DNA of 13,860 bases, taken from assembly GCA_003527555.1 (NCBI GenBank), contig DPWT01000174.1, forward strand, positions 1 through 13,860, in the 5' to 3' direction. Below, piece after piece: positions 6,489-13,860 of the stretch. Positions within the stretch are counted from its first letter, which is position 1. Every line of letters starts with the position of its first letter. The DNA comes from Verrucomicrobiales bacterium (lineage in GTDB: Bacteria > Verrucomicrobiota > Verrucomicrobiia > Verrucomicrobiales > Akkermansiaceae). The notes under the pieces are model-generated. The model was not told the origin of the DNA, searched no databases, and was given only the letters and a program-made list of their open reading frames with translations. The position numbers and the translations under genes were made by a program.

Positions 6489-8057
6489 ATGACTATCATA
6501 ACCTTTGTTCTTTTCTTCGCATTGGTAATTGGCTTTTCCTTATGGAAAAGTCGTGCCATCAAAGGAATCCAGCAAGACGAGTCTAGCTACTTCCTTGGAG
6601 GTCGGTCACTTACCTGGCCAATCATCGGCATCTCGATTGTCGCCGCGAATATCTCGTCGGAACAAATGGTCGGCATGGCTGGAGCGGGTGCTGCGGATCA
6701 GGGGTTAGCTGTTGCAGCTTGGCAGCTGATGGGCTCGGTCTTCATATCTATTATTGCCATCACCTTGTTACCTCGATTTTTACGCGCTGGTATCTACACC
6801 ATGCCGGAGTTCCTCGAATATCGCTACAATCCGGCCACCCGTAGCGTGATGGCAATTGTAACCGTGCTGGTTTATGTTGGTGTCCTGCTAACAGCAGTTC
6901 TTTATACTGGTGCCACCGCTTTGAATGTTCTTGTGGACGTACCGATGGGAACTGGTGTGTGGATCATTGGGGCGCTGGGAGCTCTCTACGCTGCCACAGG
7001 TGGACTTAAGGCCATCGCGTATGCCGATTTGATTCAGGGGATCTCTCTGCTGGTCGGCGGAATGATCATTTTCTTTCTTGGTCTAAATGCCACCGGCGGC
7101 TGGGAGGAATTTTCCAGCCAGAATCCGGAGAAGCTCAAGCTGCTGCTATTCAAAGGGCATCCGGGCTATGAGCAACTGCCGTGGTACACCGTGTTCACCA
7201 GTATGTGGATCGTGATGATCTATTACTGCGGTCTGAACCAGTTCATCGTTCAGCGCAACCTCGCCGCCAAAACACTTAAGGATGGTCAGCTAGGCATGAT
7301 TTTTGCCGGCGCGCTTTGGCTGCTGGTTCCTTTCGCCATTGTCATACCAGGTATTATGGCCGCTCAGCTCTTTCCCGGGCAACTCGCCGAGAAAACTGAC
7401 GCAGCCTATCCCATTCTGATCAAGGAATTGGTTGGTCCAGGATTGAGGGGCTTCATTTTTGCGGCTGTTGCGGGAGCCATTGTTTCGACACTTGCTTCCC
7501 TACTGAACTCATCGGCGACGATTGCTACGATCGATGTTTACCAGCGTCTGATCAAACCTGAGACGTCCCAGAAAAAACTTGTTCAGTTAGGGCGTTGTTT
7601 GACGATTGTATTTGTAGTTATCGGCTGCTGTAGTGCGCCGTTACTCACCGATGGCGTATTTACCTTCATCCAGCAGTTTCAGGGATTCATCTGGCCAGGT
7701 GTGGTTGCCGCTTTCCTTGGTGCATTCCTCCTGCCTCGCGCTCCCGGGTTAGCCGGATTGACCGCACTGATCCTGGGGCCAATTGCTTACTCGTTTTTCC
7801 AAGTGGCTACCAAACAGGGGTTGTTTGAAAACGTGTTAGGTGAGCCGTGGTTTGAAATGCATTACCTCACTCAGGTGCTTGCTGCATTTGGGGTGGTGTT
7901 TACTACCATGATCATCATCACTCTTGTCGCTCCGCTGGCGGAGCCACGTAAGTTACCAGTTCGCAAAGACATTGCGCTTGAGACAGAACCTATTGTTAAG
8001 TGGGCAGCTTTTGCTGTGATCGCTGGAGTTGCTGTGCTGTTCGTCATCTTCCGCTAA
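6489..8057 (+). CDS. sodium:solute symporter (SSS/SGLT family), probable sugar importer
   Basis: A 522-residue polytopic inner-membrane protein of the solute:sodium symporter family, with about 14 hydrophobic segments by eye. Family hallmarks are GGRSLTWPIIGISIVAANIS (38-57), the SSEQMVGMAGAGA stretch after it, YAATGGLKAIAYADLIQG (167-184), GLNQFIVQRNLAAK (248-261) and SLLNSSATIATIDVYQRL (337-354). The last contains the serine pair expected near the Na2 sodium site. These match the SGLT-like sugar branch better than the proline or pantothenate branches, so sodium-driven sugar uptake is the best guess. It sits between the GH2 gene and the DUF5107-TPR gene with gaps of 40 and 9 bp and no terminator, which implies one transcript. 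The cargo is then presumably the GH2 product. There is no Shine-Dalgarno before the ATG. Confidence 0.93.
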   Translation: MTIITFVLFFALVIGFSLWKSRAIKGIQQDESSYFLGGRSLTWPIIGISIVAANISSEQMVGMAGAGAADQGLAVAAWQLMGSVFISIIAITLLPRFLRAGIYTMPEFLEYRYNPATRSVMAIVTVLVYVGVLLTAVLYTGATALNVLVDVPMGTGVWIIGALGALYAATGGLKAIAYADLIQGISLLVGGMIIFFLGLNATGGWEEFSSQNPEKLKLLLFKGHPGYEQLPWYTVFTSMWIVMIYYCGLNQFIVQRNLAAKTLKDGQLGMIFAGALWLLVPFAIVIPGIMAAQLFPGQLAEKTDAAYPILIKELVGPGLRGFIFAAVAGAIVSTLASLLNSSATIATIDVYQRLIKPETSQKKLVQLGRCLTIVFVVIGCCSAPLLTDGVFTFIQQFQGFIWPGVVAAFLGAFLLPRAPGLAGLTALILGPIAYSFFQVATKQGLFENVLGEPWFEMHYLTQVLAAFGVVFTTMIIITLVAPLAEPRKLPVRKDIALETEPIVKWAAFAVIAGVAVLFVIFR

Positions 8058-8066
8058 ACTATATTT

Positions 8067-11000
8067 ATGTCAGTCACTGCCAAACTCGAGACTCTCGATA
8101 TACCAACCTACGGCCTTGGTGCGCCGGAGAAAAACCCGCTATTTTTTGAGAAGCGTGTCTATCAAGGGTCCTGCGGGAAAGTCTATCCCGTGCCGTTTAT
8201 TGATAAAGTTTATCAGGACACGCCGCCTCAGCCTGTGAGCTATCGGTCGGCTCGGTTGGAAAATGATTTTATTCGCCTTGTCATGCTGCCAGAGATTGGT
8301 GGGCGGATCTTTCTTGGTCAGGATAAGAAAAATGATGATTACGATTTTTTTTATCGGCAGGATGTCATCAAACCTGCACTCGTCGGGCTGGCTGGGCCAT
8401 GGATTTCAGGTGGCGTAGAATTTAATTGGCCTCAACACCATCGGCCAGGCACCTATCTGCCGGCTGATGTTACGATCGAAGATGAGGGTGAAGGTGTTTT
8501 TACAGTATGGATGAGCGAGCACGATCCGCTTAACCGACTCAAGGGAATGCATGGTATTCGCCTGCGGCCTGGCTCGTCATTGATCGAGCTGCGCGGCCGG
8601 CTCTATAATCGTACGCCGCACGCACATACTTTTCTATGGTGGGCTAACGTAGCAGCCCGGGTGCATGAAAAATATCAAAGTTTTTTCCCTGCCGATGTCC
8701 ACTACGTGGCTGACCACGCGGTGCGCGCGATGTCATCCTTTCCGATCGCGGAAAATGATTACTACGGTGTCGATTACGCTGCACGCCCTGGAACCAATGA
8801 TCTGCGTCGCTACTCTAATATCCCAGTGCCTACTAGCTACATGGTTTGCCAGACGGCGGATCATTTTTTTGGTGGTTATGACGAAGATGCTGGTGGCGGT
8901 TTTATTCACGTAGCGAATCGGCACGTTGCACCCGGGAAAAAGCAATGGACATGGGGGGATGACGAGTTCGGCAGAGCGTGGGATCGTGAGCTGACCGACG
9001 AGAATGGCCCCTATGTCGAGCTTATGGCGGGTGTCTTCACCGACAACCAACCGGACTTCAGCTACCTTCATCCATATGAAACAAAAACTTTTTCGCAGTT
9101 CTGGTGGCCATATCAGAAGCTTGGTCCTGTTCAGCAGGCCACCAAGGATCTTGCGCTGCGGCTTGATGTCGCTGGGGATCGGCACATTGACTTAGGAGTG
9201 GCGGGATCTCGGTCGTTTAAACGACTGCGGCTTTTGTTACAGCACGGGAACCAAAATATTTTTGAGAGCGAAATCAGTGTTGCGCCCGATGAAGTCTGGC
9301 AATGTGGTGAGGATCTGCATTTTCAAGGTGAGAACGCTGCTGAGCTTTTTTGCCAAATTGTTGATCTTGAAACGGACAATGTAATGCTCGAACACAGACC
9401 ACCTGAGCCGACCAAGCTCACCCGGGATCGTGAGCAGGCCACTGAGCCGCCGATGCCTGAGGAGATTGACTCTAATGATGAGCTCTACTTCACGGGCGAG
9501 CACCTCGCCCAATACCGTCACCCGACGCGTGGTCCAGAGCTGTATTGGCAGGAGGCCATCAAGCGAGACTCTAAGGACGCGCGCTGCCATCTAGCACTCG
9601 GAAAGCAGGAGCTCATGCGTGGCAAGCTATCAGCGGCAGAAGAGCACTTCCGCACGAGTATTTTACGTCTAACTTCACGCCATCCAAATCCCGAAACAGG
9701 GGAGGCCCACTATCATCTCGGGCTCACTCTCCGCTATCAGGACCACGGTGCAGAGGCCTATGGGTATTTCTACAAAGCCACATGGAACTATGCGTGGCGG
9801 GCAGTTTCTTTCCATGAACTAGCATGTCTCGATCTGAAAAATGGTGATCATGAAACCGCGCTCGAGCACCTTAACCAATCGCTGGAAACTAACGCCACAA
9901 GTAATAAGACCATTGTCGTAAAGGCACTGGCGCTACACTCGCTCGATCGTAGCGAGGAGGCGCTGGTTATACTCAATGACCTTCTCGCAGCTGACCCGCT
10001 CGACCATGGGGCGATTGTCATCAAGGTGTTTATCGAAAGTGGCGAACTGCAACTTCCTGCGAGCTCGCGCAACGATGCGCAAACTGCACTCGATCTTGCG
10101 TTTGATCTTGCCGACTGTGGGCATACTGCTGAAGCTATCAGGCTGTTGCGGGCGCATCTCGCAAATGACACAGAACCTGTGGAGGTGCCCAACCCGCTGG
10201 AGCGCACTCCGATGGTTCATTATGCTTTAGCGTGGCTAGAGTATCGACAAGGCGACGAGTCAGCCAGCTCGCTTCATGAGGCGCGGGCGTGCTCACCTGA
10301 CTTTCTTTTTCCATCTAGAATTCATGAATGCTGCGCTCTCGAATGGGCGGTGCAACAACCGGGGAACGACCGTAATGCTGGCTATGCCTTGGGTAATTAC
10401 TACTACGATAAAAAACGTCATGAGCACGCGATTCATGTTTGGGAGGTGGCGGCCAAAGCTGCATCTGATCTTGCCACAATCCATCGTAACTTGGGTATCG
10501 CCTATTGGAACTCCCGTGGTGACGGCGAGGCGGCGCGTCAAAGTTATGAGCGCGCCCTGAGCATGGACGAGAGTGACTCTCGGCTGATTGCCGAGTATGT
10601 GCAACTTCGCGGTAAGCTTGGAGATTCTGCTGCGGAGCGCCTTCAATTCCTCGAAGAGCACCAAGACTTGGTTCTCGAGCGCGACGATGCAACTGTAGAA
10701 TTGGCAACACTATACAATCAAACGGGTCAGCCAGAAAAAGCTCGTGAGCTGCTGACTTCAAGGAGTTTCCACCCGTGGGAAGGCGGTGAAGGTAAGGTGC
10801 TGCGCCAATACACCGAGGCTCACCTTCAACTCGGACGATTGGCACTTGATCAGCTGGCTGCAAAAGAAGCACTCGATCACTTTGAATTGGCAATTCAAAC
10901 CCCAGATAATTTAGGAGAAAAATACCATCCGCTTCAAGCCAAGGCCGACGTGACATACTGGCAGGCAATGGCAATGAAAACACTTGGTCACGATGACGAA

Positions 11001-11312
11001 GCGCAGCGGAGGTTTGAATTGGCAGCCAGTGAATCCGGCGACTTCCAGTCTATGGCTGTTACGGAGTTTTCCGAGCTTACCTACTATAAGGCGTTATCTT
11101 TACACCAGCTGGGTCGGGCTGATGAGGCTCGTAACGTGCTTGAAGCGATGCATGCATATGCAACTGAGGAGCAATCTGTTCCTGCTACTATTGACTACTT
11201 TGCGACGTCGCTGCCAAACTTACTCGTCTTCGAGGAAGATCTTGATATTGAAAAACAAAAGATGTTAGATGGGCTTATCAAGCTTGCTGAGCAGGGGCTG
11301 CGACAAATCTGA
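8067..11312 (+). CDS. DUF5107 domain protein with C-terminal TPR array
   Basis: A 1081-residue protein without signal peptide or membrane segments, so probably cytosolic. The N-terminal part (about 20-350) matches what I know as DUF5107, a beta-rich domain with a galactose-mutarotase-like supersandwich look. Visible marks are MLPEIGGRIF (73-82), the signature GGVEFNWPQHHRPGTY (115-130) and DNQPDFSYLHPYETKTFSQF (326-345). A linker beta region (about 355-445) leads to tetratricopeptide-like helical repeats over about 485-1030, for example DARCHLALGKQELMRGKLSA, ATIHRNLGIAYWN and VTYWQAMAMKTLGHDDEA. Known supersandwich proteins are epimerases, lyases or glycosidases, and E76, E118, H124 and H125 are candidate functional residues; no activity is shown by the sequence. 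The gene starts 9 bp after the symporter stop without a Shine-Dalgarno, suggesting translational coupling and a role in handling the imported sugar. Confidence 0.9.
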   Translation: MSVTAKLETLDIPTYGLGAPEKNPLFFEKRVYQGSCGKVYPVPFIDKVYQDTPPQPVSYRSARLENDFIRLVMLPEIGGRIFLGQDKKNDDYDFFYRQDVIKPALVGLAGPWISGGVEFNWPQHHRPGTYLPADVTIEDEGEGVFTVWMSEHDPLNRLKGMHGIRLRPGSSLIELRGRLYNRTPHAHTFLWWANVAARVHEKYQSFFPADVHYVADHAVRAMSSFPIAENDYYGVDYAARPGTNDLRRYSNIPVPTSYMVCQTADHFFGGYDEDAGGGFIHVANRHVAPGKKQWTWGDDEFGRAWDRELTDENGPYVELMAGVFTDNQPDFSYLHPYETKTFSQFWWPYQKLGPVQQATKDLALRLDVAGDRHIDLGVAGSRSFKRLRLLLQHGNQNIFESEISVAPDEVWQCGEDLHFQGENAAELFCQIVDLETDNVMLEHRPPEPTKLTRDREQATEPPMPEEIDSNDELYFTGEHLAQYRHPTRGPELYWQEAIKRDSKDARCHLALGKQELMRGKLSAAEEHFRTSILRLTSRHPNPETGEAHYHLGLTLRYQDHGAEAYGYFYKATWNYAWRAVSFHELACLDLKNGDHETALEHLNQSLETNATSNKTIVVKALALHSLDRSEEALVILNDLLAADPLDHGAIVIKVFIESGELQLPASSRNDAQTALDLAFDLADCGHTAEAIRLLRAHLANDTEPVEVPNPLERTPMVHYALAWLEYRQGDESASSLHEARACSPDFLFPSRIHECCALEWAVQQPGNDRNAGYALGNYYYDKKRHEHAIHVWEVAAKAASDLATIHRNLGIAYWNSRGDGEAARQSYERALSMDESDSRLIAEYVQLRGKLGDSAAERLQFLEEHQDLVLERDDATVELATLYNQTGQPEKARELLTSRSFHPWEGGEGKVLRQYTEAHLQLGRLALDQLAAKEALDHFELAIQTPDNLGEKYHPLQAKADVTYWQAMAMKTLGHDDEAQRRFELAASESGDFQSMAVTEFSELTYYKALSLHQLGRADEARNVLEAMHAYATEEQSVPATIDYFATSLPNLLVFEEDLDIEKQKMLDGLIKLAEQGLRQI

Positions 11313-11348
11313 CGTGTGATGAAGCCGTTTAAAAGTTGTGTTTGATGG

Positions 11349-12470
11349 CTACGGGCAATGCAGCATGAACTCTGCATCCTGAAGTGTTCTGCCATTGACG
11401 AGTATGCCAATTTTATGAACTCCGCTGTAGTGCCTGCGTGTGGTGATTTTTTTGAACGCGTGTGCCTTTTTGATGGTGACCGATTGTTTTGGGCGGAGTC
11501 GTAGGTTTTTCCATTTGAAGACCTTGGTGTTGGTTTTTCCATTTGCGCGTATGTAGTGCACTGAGTAGTCGATCACCACATGCTGTTTGGCATTTGTTTC
11601 AGAGATGATCTCGGCAGTGATCTCTAATGAATCACCAAGCATTAGATTGGCCTGGGAAAGTTGTGGGCCGATGACATTAAGTCTCGGCTTTGAGGTAAAT
11701 CCGAGTAGCGGGAACACACCGGGGTATCCTTCCTTTACCAGCGTGCGTGTGGCGTGCCGGATGATCCAATCTCGGCACGATACATTATCGATTTTCCAGC
11801 GGTGGCAGGTGGTAATGACTACATCAGGATGATCTTTTGAAATATCGTTTAGGTTGTTAGCGACTGATTTTCTAACGTAATCGGATGGATCATCTTTCAG
11901 GTTTCCTAACAAATCTATCACTGGTGTGGGGTCTTGAATATATGCAGAGAGATGTTTTCCCCAAGGTAACCGCGGGCGGCATCCTTCCGATGCTAGTCTG
12001 CGAACATGCTCGTTGCGATCCATGCACCAGATTTGGAGCTGCAAGTAGGTTTCTTCCTGGTGTGTTACAATAAAAGGCCGAATAGCAAACTCTGCCGTGA
12101 ATAAGGGGGTGAGATATCGTAATAATGGAAGTGCTATTGCTGGGTGATTAAGTCCGTATTCTGCGACATAATCTATGAGTGGCCATGCGGCAAATAGCAT
12201 CAATGCATCGTCGCCGTCATGCTGTATCCAGTGCTCCCTGACCTTTCCTAGGATATCAGCTGTTTGAGGAAATGATTCTGGCAAATGCCTAGCCATCACG
12301 GCAATCATGTGTCGCACTCTGTCTTTTAGCTCTAGCGTATGTAGAGCTGACATTGCGTCGCGATAAAATAATTCTTCTGGAAAATTGGCGCCAGAAGCGA
12401 GCAATACCTTGCTGATTCGTTGTACGGCGGATTCGCCGATGCCATCCTTCATGAGTATGCTCCGTGCCAT
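11349..12470 (-). CDS. AlkC-like DNA alkylation repair glycosylase with C-terminal Ig-like domain
   Basis: A 373-residue protein of the AlkC/AlkD superfamily of HEAT-like-repeat DNA glycosylases, which excise alkylated bases such as 3-methyladenine without flipping them out of the helix. HEAT-like helices fill about residues 10-250. Diagnostic stretches are TAEFAIRPF (125-133), DRNEHVRRLASEGCRPRLPW (151-170) and DPSDYVRKSVANNLNDISKD (194-213). E127 is the likely counterpart of the conserved catalytic glutamate. Residues from about 262 form a beta-strand-rich domain, matching the Ig-like module that separates AlkC from AlkD. The ATG at 12468-12470 is used; Met7 is possible, since relatives often begin near the KDG motif. 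Neither has a Shine-Dalgarno. The gene lies 71 bp after the phosphorylase on the same strand and converges on the DUF5107 gene with a 36-bp gap. Confidence 0.88.
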   Translation of the reverse strand: MARSILMKDGIGESAVQRISKVLLASGANFPEELFYRDAMSALHTLELKDRVRHMIAVMARHLPESFPQTADILGKVREHWIQHDGDDALMLFAAWPLIDYVAEYGLNHPAIALPLLRYLTPLFTAEFAIRPFIVTHQEETYLQLQIWCMDRNEHVRRLASEGCRPRLPWGKHLSAYIQDPTPVIDLLGNLKDDPSDYVRKSVANNLNDISKDHPDVVITTCHRWKIDNVSCRDWIIRHATRTLVKEGYPGVFPLLGFTSKPRLNVIGPQLSQANLMLGDSLEITAEIISETNAKQHVVIDYSVHYIRANGKTNTKVFKWKNLRLRPKQSVTIKKAHAFKKITTRRHYSGVHKIGILVNGRTLQDAEFMLHCP

Positions 12471-12541
12471 TTTCTACTTAGGGATCATGGCAAAGCATTT
12501 TCAACTTCAGAGCAAGGTGATTTTGTTATGAATCATTTTTA

Positions 12542-13860
12542 CTAACTTAGATTGGTGATCCACGCACAGCCATAAGGTGGTAATTTAAGATGGGTGTCAT
12601 GGTTGCTGTATGACTTATCACTGAGTAAATCGCTCCAGCGCTCTGTCGTTATGAGATTGAGTTCAACAAGCGGAATCTGTTGGGGTGTATCAGAAATATT
12701 ATGGATGGCAAAAATAGACTGTGAGCGGTCTAGGCTTTCGCGCCAGAATGCAAATATATGATCACCAAAATGGAGTGTGTATTGAGTTGCATTTGGGTGG
12801 AAGGCAGCCTGTCTTTTGCGGATGCTGATAATGCGACGTAATTCATCAAATAGTTTCCGGTGATGTAGATCATCATCATTAAGTATTTCTTCAAGGTGTG
12901 GGTGATCCCACTTATAGCGATTGATGGTGCGCGCCTGTCCTGATTCAGCCATGCCCTGCAGATCGTTTTCAGTTCCTAAAAGACTGTGGATGTAAAATGC
13001 TGGTAGACCCTCGAGTGCGAGCATGATTGTGTGGGCTGTAATGAAGCGATTCAGCTGCCACTGGTCTTTTCCATTATCAATGGTGCCCGCCATGGCACTG
13101 TAGAGTGAGATGTTGGCCTCGTATGGTTTGAGGCTGCCGTCGGGCATTCGGCGCATCGATATTTCACCGCCAAAATCACGAATAGTCGAGAGTAGGCTGT
13201 CATGCTCTTTTTTTGATAGCAGCCCTTCGGCTGGACGCAGACCTATACCGTCGTGGGAGGCTATAAAATTGAGGTAAGCGCGGCCCCTACGAGCTGGGGG
13301 CATTGACATCATCCATTTTTTGAGGTGCTGGCAGTTACCGCTAAGCATTGTATGAAGCAGCAGGGGAGGGAGTGAGAAATTGTAAATTAAATGAGCTTCA
13401 TTGCCATTGCCAAAATATGATAGGTTTTCTTTATTGGGAACATTAGTCTCAGTGATGATAATTGCTGCAGGCTCTAACTGCTCAATGATTAGGCGAAGTA
13501 AGCGAATGAGCTCATGGGTTTCCGGTCTATGAACGCAATTGGTTCCATCCTCTTTCCATAGAAATGCAACGGCATCGAGCCGGAAGATGTGAATGCCTTT
13601 ATCGAGGTATAGCTGGATGATGCTTATAATTTCGAGGAGTACATCTGGGTTTGCAAAATTGAGATCGACTTGGTCTTCGCCAAATGTGCACCAGACTTCT
13701 TTTTCGCCGTTGCTGGTTTGTACGGTGGTAAGCAGTGGTGTGCTTCGGGGTCTAACAACCTTTTTGAGATCCTTGAAATTTGACCCCTCTACAAAATAAT
13801 CTTTTCCTGGTGAGGTGTTGGATAAGAAATTTTTAAACCAAGCTGATTCACGTGAGCAAT
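12542..13860 (-). CDS. GH13_18 sugar phosphorylase (5' end beyond window)
   Basis: The frame is open from the right edge to a TAG at 12542-12544, giving 438 visible residues; an internal ATG at 13348 is not the start. I translated 13349-13858 by hand and the family sequence continues without a stop. Visible residues (counted from the edge) include the retaining-enzyme triad of clan GH-H: nucleophile D95 (FRLDAVAFLWKE), acid/base E137 (ITETNVP) and transition-state stabiliser D203 (IASHDGIGLRPAEG). Family members are about 500-590 residues, so perhaps 100-150 are missing. GH13_18 enzymes reversibly phosphorolyse alpha-glucosides such as sucrose, sucrose 6'-phosphate, glucosylglycerol or glucosylglycerate, releasing glucose 1-phosphate. 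The AFLWKEDGT segment resembles the last groups more than classic bifidobacterial sucrose phosphorylase, so acceptor specificity is open. There is no signal peptide in the visible part, and cytosolic location is expected. Confidence 0.92.
   Translation of the reverse strand, partial: CSRESAWFKNFLSNTSPGKDYFVEGSNFKDLKKVVRPRSTPLLTTVQTSNGEKEVWCTFGEDQVDLNFANPDVLLEIISIIQLYLDKGIHIFRLDAVAFLWKEDGTNCVHRPETHELIRLLRLIIEQLEPAAIIITETNVPNKENLSYFGNGNEAHLIYNFSLPPLLLHTMLSGNCQHLKKWMMSMPPARRGRAYLNFIASHDGIGLRPAEGLLSKKEHDSLLSTIRDFGGEISMRRMPDGSLKPYEANISLYSAMAGTIDNGKDQWQLNRFITAHTIMLALEGLPAFYIHSLLGTENDLQGMAESGQARTINRYKWDHPHLEEILNDDDLHHRKLFDELRRIISIRKRQAAFHPNATQYTLHFGDHIFAFWRESLDRSQSIFAIHNISDTPQQIPLVELNLITTERWSDLLSDKSYSNHDTHLKLPPYGCAWITNLS

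Noticed and set aside
10315..10983. 222-codon open frame on the minus strand inside the DUF5107-TPR gene
   Set aside because: It is antisense to TPR coding sequence with a low-complexity composition rich in Arg, Pro and His, typical of a shadow frame.
11323..11350. Possible hairpin AGCCGT/ATGGCT between the DUF5107 and AlkC-like genes
   Set aside because: The stem is only six pairs with one G-U, the loop is 16 bases and no T-run follows on either strand, so I do not call it a terminator.
12471..12541. Terminator or promoter between the phosphorylase and the AlkC-like gene
   Set aside because: The 71 bp show no stem with a T-run and only poor promoter-like hexamers, so operon membership cannot be decided.
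12542..13348. Phosphorylase read as a complete 268-residue protein starting at the internal ATG
   Set aside because: The frame stays open upstream to the window edge and encodes the GH13 nucleophile and acid/base motifs, so that ATG is an internal methionine.
1..13860. CRISPR arrays, insertion sequences, tRNA or rRNA genes
   Set aside because: I saw no regularly spaced repeats, transposase-like protein, terminal inverted repeats or RNA-gene signatures; this is by eye only.

Overview
The window looks like chromosomal DNA from a free-living, carbohydrate-degrading Gram-negative bacterium, most likely of the Verrucomicrobiota (PVC group). This rests on recognition, not on a search. The clues are a membrane-anchored protein built of W-x3-D-P-x-A-A helical repeats of a type I associate with Verrucomicrobia, a secreted GH2 enzyme of the 'RFHSWCPP / HExGQ' type, a DUF5107-TPR protein, an SSS sugar symporter, and gene starts without Shine-Dalgarno sequences. 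There are no mobile elements, CRISPR arrays, rRNAs or tRNAs that I can see.

Layout. At 1-117 (+) is the end of a membrane protein that may be a ChrA-type transporter. It runs head-on into a hydroxypyruvate-isomerase-like gene (114-908, -), and the two stop codons share TTAA. A divergent gap leads to the anchored repeat protein (1003-2391, +), which ends at a strong intrinsic terminator. lipA (2452-3393, -) faces it. A 181-bp divergent region with an operator-like cluster of TGAGTT/AACTCA hexamers separates lipA from a three-gene block on the + strand: a secreted GH2 glycoside hydrolase (3575-6448), an SSS symporter (6489-8057) and a cytosolic DUF5107-TPR protein (8067-11312). An AlkC-like DNA glycosylase (11349-12470, -) converges on that block. 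Beyond it is a GH13_18 sugar phosphorylase on the - strand, whose 5' end lies past the right edge. Its frame stays open from 12542 to the window end, well beyond the internal ATG at 13348.

How the genes may work together. The central block reads as a compact sugar-utilisation operon: the GH2 enzyme would trim a glycan outside the cytoplasm, the symporter would import the released sugar, and the DUF5107-TPR protein would act inside the cell in an unknown role. The 40-bp and 9-bp gaps without terminators support co-transcription. The isomerase-like gene and the phosphorylase fit a sugar-oriented lifestyle but are not obviously in the same pathway. lipA and the AlkC homologue are housekeeping and repair genes flanking the block. 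The best candidate for something undescribed is the GH2-SSS-DUF5107/TPR unit, in particular the enzymatic role of the DUF5107 domain.
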